Shown here one piece after another: positions 17,785-27,068 of a stretch of DNA of 64,000 bases. This DNA is from an uncultured Chitinophaga sp. Its GTDB lineage: Bacteria; Bacteroidota; Bacteroidia; Cytophagales; Cyclobacteriaceae. The DNA is taken from the NCBI GenBank assembly GCA_902168205.1, contig CABHOK010000012.1:118551-182550 (forward strand), given 5' to 3'. The translations under genes were made by a program, and so were the position numbers. The notes beneath the pieces are model-generated. The model searched no databases. It was not told the origin of the DNA and saw only the letters and a program-made list of their open reading frames with translations. Every line of letters begins with the position of its first letter. The stretch's first letter is position 1.

Positions 17785-18000
17785 CTAATCGGTAAAGGGC
17801 TCTATTAATATACCGTACAAGTTATAAAGTGCATGCAAAAATACAACCGACCAAAAAGGATAGCTCTTGTTCTCTTTTGCATAGAAATAGAACCAGTTCA
17901 GCAGCTGACCATCAATAAGAGTAAAAATCATATAAAGCCAATATTTCCAATGAAAGCACGCGAGACTTTTGCAGTCACACACAGTTACAGGTTGAAACAC
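17785..18000 (-). pseudogene. C-terminal remnant of a CPBP-family intramembrane protease
   Basis: A 71-codon frame opens only at a GTG with an in-frame TAG three codons before it. It encodes a membrane-segment pair ending in FWSVVFLHALYNLYGIL. The HALYN fits the HxxxN motif near the C-terminus of CPBP (CAAX-processing/bacteriocin-processing) membrane proteases. The N-terminal motifs of that family (EExxxR and the first FxxxH) are absent, so the gene is truncated. The call rests on one motif and the hydrophobic pattern. Confidence 0.45.
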
Positions 18001-18092
18001 CTCTTTAACCTATATCTGAAATGATTGTCCATGGTTGTTTAAGCCCAACCTATGTTCTTTTATTCACGTGTCATTAAGGGGATTGCCACCAA

Positions 18093-18731
18093 CTAAAGGT
18101 CACGGATTTTATCGAGCATGATAATGTGAAGTCCTGTGGAGAGAATTTTTGGTGCTTTTGCCATTTTCTCAGCAAGCAACGATGTCGGTAAAGGTCTGAG
18201 CTTTCGGAATAAACCCAGACCGTTCAGAAAGTTCAGAAGCGGAGCGCTTACCCGCTCGCCTGTTCTGTCGGTATCCTTGCGCAATAGCATGGCTGGCTTG
18301 AATATAATGTATTGATGAAATGCGAGGGCCTCGATACGATCCTCCAATTTACCTTTCACCATAGAGTAAAACAGCGGACTGGAAGCCTTCGCTCCATAGG
18401 CAGATAATAACACGACACGGAAGACACCGTTTCGTTTTGCGATCTCGGCAAACTTCAAGGGTATCTCAAAATCAATATGCCACTGTTTGTCTTTGGAACC
18501 GGCTGTCTTCAGCGTTGTGCCCAGGCATGAAAACCAAACATCTCCGTGAATGAATTGGCATACTGCATCGAGGTTGTCGAAATCAGTTAGTACCTCGGTG
18601 AGTTTGGGGTGGCTTTGTTGTGTGGCGCTACGAACAAATATCACAACGGACGTATAGTCCGCATCCTGTAGTAAGATATCAACCAGGTCTTTTCCAGTTG
18701 CACCGGTGGCACCGATAACTAACGCTTTCAT
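18093..18731 (-). CDS. NAD(P)H-binding Rossmann-fold protein (atypical SDR)
   Basis: The 212-residue product starts with the dinucleotide-binding loop VIGATGATG (5-13) and continues with the layout of atypical short-chain dehydrogenases of the HTATIP2/YbjT type: DVWFSCLGTTLKTAGSKDKQWHIDFEIPLKFAEIAK, then VVLLSAYGAKASSPLFYSMVKGKLE, where S and the YxxxK-like YSMVKGK stand in catalytic position. No signal peptide. It is the last gene of the 18-23 kb minus-strand set, 82 bases after the DJ-1-like gene. The substrate is unknown; members act as reductases, epimerases or redox sensors. Confidence 0.85.
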   Translation of the reverse strand: MKALVIGATGATGKDLVDILLQDADYTSVVIFVRSATQQSHPKLTEVLTDFDNLDAVCQFIHGDVWFSCLGTTLKTAGSKDKQWHIDFEIPLKFAEIAKRNGVFRVVLLSAYGAKASSPLFYSMVKGKLEDRIEALAFHQYIIFKPAMLLRKDTDRTGERVSAPLLNFLNGLGLFRKLRPLPTSLLAEKMAKAPKILSTGLHIIMLDKIRDL

Positions 18732-18813
18732 GTTTGTATGAGGTTAACGCTTTGATGTTTTCTAAAACCAATCTGTTATTCGGTGTCACCGATGCTAGTG
18801 TTTGTGTTTATAG

Positions 18814-19629
18814 TCAGTGCTTGATAAGCCAGTTTTCCACTGCCCTTGAAAAATCAGCAACATCAATGGGGTGTCGGCTGGTGACGAGGTTTCCATCCAC
18901 CACTACCGGTTGTTCCAGCACAGTGCCGCCTGCATTTCTCAGATCAACCTGGATATTCCAATAGCCGGTAAGTTTCTTTCCTTTCAGTATGTCAGCAGAC
19001 GCCAGTACAACAGGCGCGTGACAGATCGCAGCGATTAACTTTCCCGACTTGTTAAAATCCTGAATGAAACGGATTACGTCTTTGTCGAATCGTAAATTGT
19101 CGGGGTTCCAGGCGCCACCGGGGATGAAAATTGCATCGTAATCGCTAACCCTGATCTGGTCTGCAGTGCGGTCAAACTTAATCCAACCTACAGGTTGCAA
19201 ATACTGAATGGCCATAATGTGTGTCTTTGCCATCTCAGGCATGCTAAGGCCGTATCGCTCCGGAGCAGGATTGAATTTAGGCGCAACGATCTCCACGTTG
19301 GCTCCCAATTCCCGGAAATACCAAACAGGACCCGATAGTTCGATCTCTTCGAAACCATCGGCAGCAAGTACAGCTATTTTTTTGCCTTTTAATGCTGTCT
19401 TATTCGCAACCGGAGTAAAAAAGAATGCTCTCAATGCCTCATTTCCGGGAGCATTAAGCAACTGCGATACAGGCATGTTGACCACCGCGGACGGAGAAGT
19501 CAACTGGTTCAGCACTTCCAGTTCATGTGATTTGACCTGGCCTGCGGCTACTTTAACCTGGGCCTCTGTGTTTATGATGGCATGCATAAAGATGATACCT
19601 GTTATAATGAAGTGATATATAGTTTTCAT
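18814..19629 (-). CDS. Exported DJ-1/PfpI-family protein
   Basis: The 271-residue product has an N-terminal signal peptide (about 1-23) followed by a linker and a DJ-1/PfpI domain from about residue 83 (KKIAVLAADGFEEIEL). The nucleophile elbow AAICHAP carries the conserved Cys followed by His, and the acidic residue is in GFEEIEL. Family members act as glyoxalase/deglycase-like enzymes, stress chaperones or proteases; most are cytosolic, so the signal peptide is unusual. It sits 35 bases after the ABM gene and is likely co-transcribed. Confidence 0.88.
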   Translation of the reverse strand: MKTIYHFIITGIIFMHAIINTEAQVKVAAGQVKSHELEVLNQLTSPSAVVNMPVSQLLNAPGNEALRAFFFTPVANKTALKGKKIAVLAADGFEEIELSGPVWYFRELGANVEIVAPKFNPAPERYGLSMPEMAKTHIMAIQYLQPVGWIKFDRTADQIRVSDYDAIFIPGGAWNPDNLRFDKDVIRFIQDFNKSGKLIAAICHAPVVLASADILKGKKLTGYWNIQVDLRNAGGTVLEQPVVVDGNLVTSRHPIDVADFSRAVENWLIKH

Positions 19630-19664
19630 GTATTTGATTTTTTTAGCTGATGTTGAGACATATG

Positions 19665-20456
19665 TTATTCCCGGATGACGGGTGCAAATTCGATTAGCTT
19701 GTGCAGGCCGTCCTGAAAGGGCTGCTTTTTTATACTGGTGTTTAGATAGTCAATCACAGGTTGTATAGGTGGAAATTTCAGGTGGTATTGAAAGGCATCT
19801 TCATTCCTGAATTTTTCATAGGTAACAAACTGCGAACTGTCTGCTTCCAACTGTGAAAGCTGATAAGTAATGACCCCGGGCTCACTGCGGAATTGTGGCA
19901 TGGCAGTGTGATAGACCGTCTTAAAATTGTGTTCAGTCCCTCCTTTTGCATCCACAAACAACATGATGGTAATGGGGTCATCTGTTTTTCTGACGACACT
20001 ACGCCATTGCTGCTTGGAAATCGGTTCCAGATCTTTTACATCGATCTTCTGTGCGGGTTTTGACAATGCGTTTTTTGCCAGCGACTCAATGGCTTTGAAG
20101 AATGGGCTCTTACGAGCTCTTTCCAGCTCAATCTTGCTGTTCCATCTTTCGATGATCCACAATATCGAGTGATCTCCCTGCTCATAATACGCTTCCGATA
20201 AAACATTGCTTTGCTGGTTTAGTGAATGGTGAACAAAATCACTTACAGCCTTGCGGAATGCCGTCTGATGATCCGGTTTAACATCATACCGCGTAAGCCT
20301 CGCCACGAAGTTGTTGTTGCCAGGTTGATCGCGGATGGATTTTCCGCCACCAGCTTCGTACGAACCTTGCCCTTTGGCGTTCAAGTGACATAGTAGGACT
20401 AGCATGGTTAAAATGATCACCACACGGTTCCTTAAGAATGATATGAGCCTATCCAT
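19665..20456 (-). CDS. Exported protein with two antibiotic-biosynthesis-monooxygenase (ABM) domains
   Basis: The 263-residue product has a signal peptide or N-terminal anchor (NRVVIILTMLVLLCHLNAKGQ) and two ferredoxin-like ABM domains, about 47-135 (FVARLTRYDVKPDHQTAFRK, then SILWIIERWNS) and 158-250 (ITIMLFVDAKGGTEHNFKT, then FVTYEKFRNEDAFQYHLK). ABM domains act as small cofactor-free oxygenases or as heme- or quinol-handling proteins such as IsdG and YgiN. Two domains in one chain mimic the usual dimer. Export is unusual. It lies 33 bases downstream of the hydrolase gene. Confidence 0.82.
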   Translation of the reverse strand: MDRLISFLRNRVVIILTMLVLLCHLNAKGQGSYEAGGGKSIRDQPGNNNFVARLTRYDVKPDHQTAFRKAVSDFVHHSLNQQSNVLSEAYYEQGDHSILWIIERWNSKIELERARKSPFFKAIESLAKNALSKPAQKIDVKDLEPISKQQWRSVVRKTDDPITIMLFVDAKGGTEHNFKTVYHTAMPQFRSEPGVITYQLSQLEADSSQFVTYEKFRNEDAFQYHLKFPPIQPVIDYLNTSIKKQPFQDGLHKLIEFAPVIRE

Positions 20457-20489
20457 ATTGATTGAAGGTTGATAATTGTAACAGCGGCC

Positions 20490-21295
20490 TTATCGCCCGA
20501 TCTTGAGCAACAGATCCGACACTTCGTGTGGTTTGGCCAGAAACGGAGAATGACTGGTTGGAAGCTGATAAACAGTTTTGATACCAGCTGCTGCAATCAT
20601 CCGGTCTTGAAGCCCCGGTGAGATCACGATATCATTAAGCGTCTTGATATAAACTTTACTGACGGAACCGAAATGATCTTCGGTAAGGCTGACTTTATTG
20701 GAGAACGGAATAGCTGGTTCTGCACGATAGTTTTCAAGCACCCGTTTTTTATCGGCTGGTGAACCATCGCTTACAAACAGATCCGTTAGCTTCTCGTGCA
20801 AAACATCAAGCGTCAACTTATCGGCCGAGGGAACCAATGCAGGACCCAGCTGTGAATCAGGATCTGAATACGCCAGGTCAGTAAGTGCCTGGCCGGAAGC
20901 CGGAAGGAACGCACCGATGTAAACCAGTTTACTGATTCTTGCAGGAATCTTTTCCGCCACATTGGTCACAACCATTCCACCCATGCTGTGTCCTACCAAT
21001 ATCACTTTGCCTTTTACTTTCGAAACAGCATCTATAACCTTTTCGCTGTAGACCTCGAGGGTCAGGTTCAACGGTGGGGTGTTGTCATTGCCGTGACCTG
21101 GCAATTGCACGATGATCACTTCGTTACCCTTATTAACCAGGTCGGTGCGCACAGCGTCCCAGACATAGGGTGCCTGCCACGCACCGTGGACTAACACATA
21201 CGTGTTTTTAGCAACAGCGTCTTCATCGCCAGTATAGGTTGCAAACGCTGATAATGTAAACGCTGCTGATAGCAGCGCTAAGATTGTCTTTTCCA
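20490..21295 (-). CDS. Exported alpha/beta hydrolase
   Basis: I choose the ATG at 21295 because it gives a clean signal peptide (KTILALLSAAFTLSAFA); the frame is open to an ATG at 21353, which would add 19 charged residues. The product of about 268 residues has the alpha/beta hydrolase core: YVLVHGAWQAPYVWD with the oxyanion HG, nucleophile elbow GHSMGG, and a terminal TSHSPFLAKP with the catalytic His. It resembles the EstC/hydroxynitrile-lyase-like and salicylate-esterase-like branch. The substrate is unknown. It lies between the CMD and ABM genes in one transcription unit. Confidence 0.87.
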
Positions 21296-21358
21296 TTTTT
21301 TTAAATTTTTGGTTATTCATGAATGCTTTGGCAAAACCATGTTTATCAGACAAGGTGC

Positions 21359-21928
21359 CTATCGGACATTGTCAGGTGCCGGCATATCGAATCCGTTTAA
21401 GATCATAGCAAGAAGCGTATAGCCACCAATCAGGAAGAAAAGCTCTGCCACACCATCACGGCCCAAGAGATGAACTGCCCATTGATAGGTTGCTTCCGGA
21501 ACGATGTGCCCCTTTGCCAGGGCATTGGCGATATCGTGAGCAACGGTTTCCTGTTCGTTCAATCCATGAGGCTGTCCGCCTGAAGCGAGTGTTGCTATCG
21601 CACCGAGAGGAAGCCCGAATGTCATAGCCATAATCTCATGTGCGTAGAGCTCGAAGCGGGCACCGAACGCTGCCCCTATCGTGAGAATGGCTACTTCACG
21701 TACCCGTCTTTCAAGTGTAGCGTGCGTGTCCAGCGTACGGATGAAGCTTAAAGCCGGCACACCGAACTGCGGGTAGTGAAGCATGGGAGGAAATGGTCCG
21801 AGCAATGCACCGTGCTCATCGAGCATCGTTACCTGGCTTTGACTCCGGCCAATAAGGTTAGCGATCTCGTCATGCACATAGCGGGCTTCGACACCCAACG
21901 TATCGGGTGGCAATGGTTTGATGCGCAT
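21359..21928 (-). CDS. Carboxymuconolactone decarboxylase (CMD/AhpD-like) family protein
   Basis: I prefer the ATG at 21928, four bases after the cupin stop codon, over an upstream ATG at 21976 that overlaps the cupin gene. The product of about 189 residues has the CMD pattern: ERRVREVAILTIGAAFGARFELYAHEIMA, in which the His and Glu of the ELYAHE segment take the usual place of the active-site helix, and NEQETVAHDIANAL. The CxxC of AhpD is absent, so a peroxiredoxin-reductase role is unlikely. In families of this type the His-bearing helix serves in decarboxylation or hydrolysis of gamma-lactone compounds. It belongs to the 18-23 kb operon-like set. Confidence 0.85.
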   Translation of the reverse strand: MRIKPLPPDTLGVEARYVHDEIANLIGRSQSQVTMLDEHGALLGPFPPMLHYPQFGVPALSFIRTLDTHATLERRVREVAILTIGAAFGARFELYAHEIMAMTFGLPLGAIATLASGGQPHGLNEQETVAHDIANALAKGHIVPEATYQWAVHLLGRDGVAELFFLIGGYTLLAMILNGFDMPAPDNVR

Positions 21929-21932
21929 CTGT

Positions 21933-22514
21933 TTATTTTTTTGGTTGGGCAATTTCCGGAGAGAACCGGCCATCAATCAGGATAAAAGCCATACGGCATA
22001 TCTTACCTGACCGGTTAGCCCAGGCATGGTTTGTACCGTTTTGAATGATAACATCGCCGGCCTGGATGGTGGTCTCACCACGATCAAGAACCATCGTTAT
22101 CTCGCCTTCCAGCACAATGCCGTAATCCACGGTTTGGGTGCGGTGCATCAATGGATGCGGGGAGCCAGCTTTTGAAGTTGAGGCGCTTTCGTTACCCATG
22201 GATTTGAATTCGGCCTGTGCCTCTGCCCCGGTAAGTTTTCGTATCTCATCTCCTTCCGGAGGGAATTCGATGATCCGTATTCGGGTACCGTTTCCCGGAG
22301 GTGGCAGCACCAGGCTTTCTTCATTAGGAGCACCCGGCTGTGCCGTGATCAAAGCTGGTGTTTCTGCTGTGTGCCATACTTCGAAGAAAGTAGGGCCACC
22401 GGGGCCTCCTATAAGCTGTGTTGTCATTGGTGGCAGGTCGGGAATAATGACAGCTTTCCCCTCTGCATCATGGCCTGTCACGATGCGCCTGAATACTTGT
22501 GATTGTGCATTCAT
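21933..22514 (-). CDS. Cupin-domain protein
   Basis: The 193-residue product has a C-terminal cupin barrel (about 110-185) with VDYGIVLEGEITMVLDRGETTIQAGDVIIQNGTNHAWAN. The first cupin motif (G-x5-HxH-x3-4-E-x6-G) is reduced: the HxH is not present and only E and the second motif H (TNHAW) are clear, so metal binding is uncertain. An N-terminal extension (about 1-105) contains VWHTAETPA, a pattern seen in cupins encoded beside NAD-dependent dehydrogenases. It lies 10 bases after the 2TM gene and four bases before the CMD gene. Confidence 0.85.
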   Translation of the reverse strand: MNAQSQVFRRIVTGHDAEGKAVIIPDLPPMTTQLIGGPGGPTFFEVWHTAETPALITAQPGAPNEESLVLPPPGNGTRIRIIEFPPEGDEIRKLTGAEAQAEFKSMGNESASTSKAGSPHPLMHRTQTVDYGIVLEGEITMVLDRGETTIQAGDVIIQNGTNHAWANRSGKICRMAFILIDGRFSPEIAQPKK

Positions 22515-22524
22515 AGGATGGTTA

Positions 22525-22749
22525 TTAACTGTTTACCGGTTTTCTGAAAACGAAAGCTCCCAGGTAGTGAAAGAGTACGCCAATACCCCATGCGGGCGTT
22601 GACCATAGCGGCCACATGTACGTTCTGTCGGTTAGATACCAAACAAGCCACAGGGCTGGTGTCGCCAGCAGAAAAACGAGAAGATGAATTCGGAAGCCCT
22701 TCTTCAGATTCTCTTTTGTAGATGCAGGCCAATTAGATTGATGTGTCAT
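22525..22749 (-). CDS. Small 2TM-domain membrane protein
   Basis: From the ATG at 22749 the product has 74 residues: a short hydrophilic N-terminus (THQSNWPASTKENLKKGF), a first membrane helix (RIHLLVFLLATPALWLVWYL), a short loop and a second helix (AWGIGVLFHYLGAFVF). This is the 2TM-domain pattern often found N-terminal of LytTR regulators or alone. The frame extends upstream to 22851, but that region lacks domain features. It is the first gene of the detoxification-like operon and is divergent from the hybrid sensor gene. Function unknown. Confidence 0.75.
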   Translation of the reverse strand: MTHQSNWPASTKENLKKGFRIHLLVFLLATPALWLVWYLTDRTYMWPLWSTPAWGIGVLFHYLGAFVFRKPVNS

Positions 22750-22922
22750 AAGATTAGATTTTAGGGTTGATCTATTATTTGCTTTTGCCTCTGCAAAGAT
22801 TGCCAACGGCCGGCCCGGAAGGGGGTGAAATTCATCTGGAAAGCGGGGCACAAACGTCCTGATTAATAGCCGCGATTGGGGTTCGTTTCTAATTTACCTA
22901 ACTTGAGTTGCATCCTCAGCCG

Positions 22923-25900
22923 ATGAATTTTACTGTTATGATCAGGCTTAAATACTCCCTTGTATTATTGATCACAGCGCTCCAGTCTGGGTTGCTGTGT
23001 GCACAGTCGGGCCTTGTCAATTTTAAGCACCTTTCTTACCGCGAAGGCTTGGTACAGAGCCCGGTTTCGACATTCCTGCAGGATGATCAGGGCTTTATTT
23101 GGTTCGGTAACCTGAAAGGCCTTACACGTTATGATGGCTATGAGTTTAAAACATTTGTACACAGCGTTACCGATACCACCAGCATCAGCAACGACCGCGT
23201 TAACGCGGTCTTTATGGACAGCGAAAAAACCATCTGGGTGGCCACCGCGCACGGGCTGAATCGTTTCGACCGCGATCTTGAAATATTTGAACACATTGAC
23301 ATTATCCGGGCAAAAGGCGGAAGAAACTACATCTCTGCGATCATTGAAGATAGTGGGAAAAATCTATGGATCGGGACGTTTGCAGGCCTCAAGAAATTGA
23401 ACAGAACCACCCGGAAACTGGAAGACGCCTCCATAATGGAAAGCCTTTCAATAGCTAACGAGGCCGTGTATTCCTTGCACATCGATAACGAAGAAAAGTT
23501 GTGGGTTGGATCGAAAAGCGGGCTGAACAGGTTTGACCCCGTTTCAAGAAAAATGCTCACCATGCCAAATGCACTTCAGGAGAGCAAACTACGCCAGTCA
23601 ACAAAAGTTGTTGTGATCCGACAAACAACCGATGGCGACCTGTGGTTTGGTACGGAGACTTCTGGTGTCTTTCGGTTCAGCGCTGCCAAAAATGAAATAC
23701 AGCCCTACGCTTTCCAAGAGGATTGCGCCAATTGCCTGTCGTCCAACTGGATCAAAGATATCATGGTGTATGATAACAACACATTGTGGTTTGCCACCCA
23801 GAGTGGAATCAGCCAGTTGAACACCATAAGCAATACATTTACGCACTACCTGCACGAACCAACCAATGCCAATACAATCAGCGATAATGCTGTGCGATGC
23901 CTGATGAAGGATCGCGCATCTTGTGTATGGGTAGGCACCTTTTCGGGAAGCATTGATTTCTTTTATCCTGGAAACTCAAACTTCAGCAACATCGGTGAAG
24001 CGGTCGGTCCAAAGGGACTGTTACATCCACTGGTTAATGCTCTGGTAGAAGATGCGGATGGTTCCCTTTGGGTAGGTACCTATGGCGGGGGCATTACACA
24101 TGTCAATCGAAAATCAGACTCCTTCACACACTATTCAGTCAAGTCGCCACGCAACGGCAGAATCATCAATGGTGTTAAATCACTGGCCAGCGATGGCGAG
24201 AACCTATGGATCGGTACGCTGGAGGGATTAAGTGTCCTGCAAAAATCGTCCGGGGAGGTAACACATTTCGATATCCCGATCCGGCAGGGACGACTCGGTG
24301 AGAAGATCATCAATACCATATTACCGGATGACGGGGGCGCATGGATTGGAACAAACGGGGGCGGATTGAAATTCTTTCATCACGGGGAAACGCTTCTCTC
24401 CTACCTAAATGATGGAAGCACTGGATCAATCGCAGACAATTTCATCACTGCCCTGCTGAAAGATTCATCGGAAAATATCTGGGTGGGAACGCAGAATGGC
24501 TTGTCGTACTACGATACCCAAAAGAAAGCATTCACACAACTCTATCGAAGAAGCCGGGACATTCAAAGCCGTATAAGTCATAATCACATCACGGTCTTCT
24601 TTGTTGACTCGAAACACCGGATGTGGATTGGCACCGAAAGCGGGCTAAATTACTTCGACTTAAAATCAAAGGAGTTCTATCCCATCACAGACCTGCTAGG
24701 CCTTCCCGATAACTTCATTCACGCCATCGCGGAAGATAAGGATCATAACCTGTGGTTTAGTACAGACATGGGCATAGTAAAATTGTCGTTTCGGAAATTC
24801 AGTACGCCCTTCAATGCTGATGATTTCCACATTACTGTATACAAATCATCCGATGGATTATCGGGCAATCAATTTTCCAATACGTGCGGTCTGTCGCTTC
24901 AAACACATGAGCTGGTGTTTGGAGGAACGAACGGGCTGTCTATTTTTTCCCCCGACAGGTTACTGACGGACACCAGTCCGGCAACAATTGTGTTGACAGA
25001 AATATTGATCAACAATAAACACATACCCATCGGAGGCGAATCTCCAATAGCAAAGTCACCTACACGAGTTGATAAAATAACACTGAACTACGACCAGGGC
25101 CTTGTCAGTTTTAAATTTGCAGCGCTTAATTACATCAATTCAGAAAAGAGCCAATATGCCATCAAGCTTGTCGGGCTTCGGGGCGAAGAAGCGTGGCAGC
25201 CGCTCGGTAATCAACGGCTCGTCAACTTTACCAACCTTCAGCCGGGAAGCTATACACTTCAGATCAAGGCATCGAATGATGGCAAGTACTGGAGTAACGA
25301 CATAAGAGAAATAGCATTAATCGTGTTACCGCCCTGGTGGAGAACATGGTGGGCTTATGCTCTTTACTTTTTGTTAGCGATAGGATTTGTAATGGCTGTG
25401 CTGGGCCTTTTGGATTATCGCAGGCGAATGCGTGCTGACTTGCAAATGGAACATCATCTGAATGAGCGAAGACAGGAGCTGTATCAAATGAAAATGAATT
25501 TCTTTACGAATGTTTCGCATGAGATAAGAACCCCGCTCACACTTATTCTTGGACCGGTTCAGAAACTGATCGATAATTTTTCCGGTGAAAGTTTAGCGGG
25601 CAAGCAACTTCTCCTGATCAGGAATAACGCTTCACGCCTCCTGAAACTTGTTACCGAACTCATGGACTTTCGCAAAGCTGAAGAAGGCCACATGTCACTC
25701 TATATTTCACAACACGACATCGTCCCTTTTTGCAGAAAGATATTCGAACACTTCCAGGGACTCGCAGACGATAAAAGCATTACGTATGAATTTTCAAGCA
25801 ATGAAGAATCGATAGCGCTTTACTTCGATTCGAATCACCTTGAGAAAGTTCTTTTCAATCTTCTTTCCAATGCATTCAAATTCACCCCCGATCATCGTAA

Positions 25901-27068
25901 GATTGTTTTTAGTGTAGAGTCACGACAGGATTGGGTCGATATTCATGTTTCTGATAACGGTAAAGGAATTCCCGAAACACATCAGGACCAACTATTTAGA
26001 AATTTCTACCAGGTTGATGACTCGGGTCGCCAGAACATGGGAAGCGGAGTCGGGCTTGCGCTCTCAAAGACTATAGTGGAACTCCACAAGGGTACGTTGC
26101 ACTTTAAGAGCAACATCTGGACCAGCGAAAAAGCCGGCAACACCATATTTACCGTGTCACTTAAAAAAGGTTCAGCCCATTTTGATAATACCCAGATTGT
26201 CTCCGAATCATTTTGTGTAGACGATTACCAGGAAAGCGAATCGTTTCTTGACCCTGAGCCCAATGATACTTTGCAACCTATATATGCTGCACAAGTGAAA
26301 CCGACCATTTTGATAGCAGAAGACAATGACGAAGTTCGGTCATTTATAGCCGATACACTAAGACCAAACTATGACATCATCGAGTTCGCCAACGGATCGC
26401 ATGCACTCCGTTCCATGGAGAGCAGCATACCCGATCTCATCATCAGCGACATCATGATGCCCGGTGCTGATGGACTGGCGCTATGCGCATTAGTGAAGTC
26501 CACAGAGAATACAAATCATATACCCGTTATCCTGCTAACGGCTCGTACATCCATTGGGAATCAGGTACAAGGCCTGGCTACGGGCGCTGATGCCTATATC
26601 TCGAAGCCATTCAATCCTAAAATACTGGAACTTACTGTAAAAAATCTCCTCATGGCGCAGGAGATTATGCGCGAGAAGTTTTCACAGCAACTGATTCTTC
26701 AACCATCCCGGATTTCGTTAACGTCAAATTCACCAGAGGAAAAATTTATCAGTAAACTGATGGCCATCATTGAATCAAAAATGGATGATCCGGAATTTGA
26801 CGTTGACGCGTTAGTCATTGAAATTGGTATGAGCCGGTCGGTCCTGTATAAAAAAGTACAAGCCCTGACAAACTATTCCGTTGCAGATCTTATTAAAGAA
26901 ATGCGATTGAAAAAGGCTGCCGAACTTTTGAAGCAGCGGTCCATGTCCGTAGCCGATGTCGCGTTTTCCGTTGGATTTAATGACCGTAAATATTTCAGCA
27001 AAGAATTCAGAAAGCAGTTCGAGATGTCGCCATCGGAATTTATAGACGCGCATCAATCAAAGAGTTGA
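22923..27068 (+). CDS. Hybrid two-component system protein (beta-propeller sensor, kinase, receiver, AraC output)
   Basis: I choose the ATG at 22923; a TTG at 22908 is in frame upstream. The product of 1381 residues has a signal peptide, about fourteen Reg_prop propeller repeats (FIWFGNLKGLTRYDGY-like) forming two seven-bladed propellers, a Y_Y_Y domain (about 715-790), a membrane helix near 810-832, HisKA with FTNVSHEIRTPL (His near 865), a HATPase domain, a receiver domain with D near 1175 (IISDIMMPGADG) and a C-terminal AraC-type helix-turn-helix (about 1290-1375). Such proteins sense periplasmic ligands, usually glycan fragments, and switch on adjacent loci. Here the neighbour is a divergent set of small oxidative enzymes and no Sus pair is near. 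Confidence 0.94.
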   Translation: MNFTVMIRLKYSLVLLITALQSGLLCAQSGLVNFKHLSYREGLVQSPVSTFLQDDQGFIWFGNLKGLTRYDGYEFKTFVHSVTDTTSISNDRVNAVFMDSEKTIWVATAHGLNRFDRDLEIFEHIDIIRAKGGRNYISAIIEDSGKNLWIGTFAGLKKLNRTTRKLEDASIMESLSIANEAVYSLHIDNEEKLWVGSKSGLNRFDPVSRKMLTMPNALQESKLRQSTKVVVIRQTTDGDLWFGTETSGVFRFSAAKNEIQPYAFQEDCANCLSSNWIKDIMVYDNNTLWFATQSGISQLNTISNTFTHYLHEPTNANTISDNAVRCLMKDRASCVWVGTFSGSIDFFYPGNSNFSNIGEAVGPKGLLHPLVNALVEDADGSLWVGTYGGGITHVNRKSDSFTHYSVKSPRNGRIINGVKSLASDGENLWIGTLEGLSVLQKSSGEVTHFDIPIRQGRLGEKIINTILPDDGGAWIGTNGGGLKFFHHGETLLSYLNDGSTGSIADNFITALLKDSSENIWVGTQNGLSYYDTQKKAFTQLYRRSRDIQSRISHNHITVFFVDSKHRMWIGTESGLNYFDLKSKEFYPITDLLGLPDNFIHAIAEDKDHNLWFSTDMGIVKLSFRKFSTPFNADDFHITVYKSSDGLSGNQFSNTCGLSLQTHELVFGGTNGLSIFSPDRLLTDTSPATIVLTEILINNKHIPIGGESPIAKSPTRVDKITLNYDQGLVSFKFAALNYINSEKSQYAIKLVGLRGEEAWQPLGNQRLVNFTNLQPGSYTLQIKASNDGKYWSNDIREIALIVLPPWWRTWWAYALYFLLAIGFVMAVLGLLDYRRRMRADLQMEHHLNERRQELYQMKMNFFTNVSHEIRTPLTLILGPVQKLIDNFSGESLAGKQLLLIRNNASRLLKLVTELMDFRKAEEGHMSLYISQHDIVPFCRKIFEHFQGLADDKSITYEFSSNEESIALYFDSNHLEKVLFNLLSNAFKFTPDHRKIVFSVESRQDWVDIHVSDNGKGIPETHQDQLFRNFYQVDDSGRQNMGSGVGLALSKTIVELHKGTLHFKSNIWTSEKAGNTIFTVSLKKGSAHFDNTQIVSESFCVDDYQESESFLDPEPNDTLQPIYAAQVKPTILIAEDNDEVRSFIADTLRPNYDIIEFANGSHALRSMESSIPDLIISDIMMPGADGLALCALVKSTENTNHIPVILLTARTSIGNQVQGLATGADAYISKPFNPKILELTVKNLLMAQEIMREKFSQQLILQPSRISLTSNSPEEKFISKLMAIIESKMDDPEFDVDALVIEIGMSRSVLYKKVQALTNYSVADLIKEMRLKKAAELLKQRSMSVADVAFSVGFNDRKYFSKEFRKQFEMSPSEFIDAHQSKS

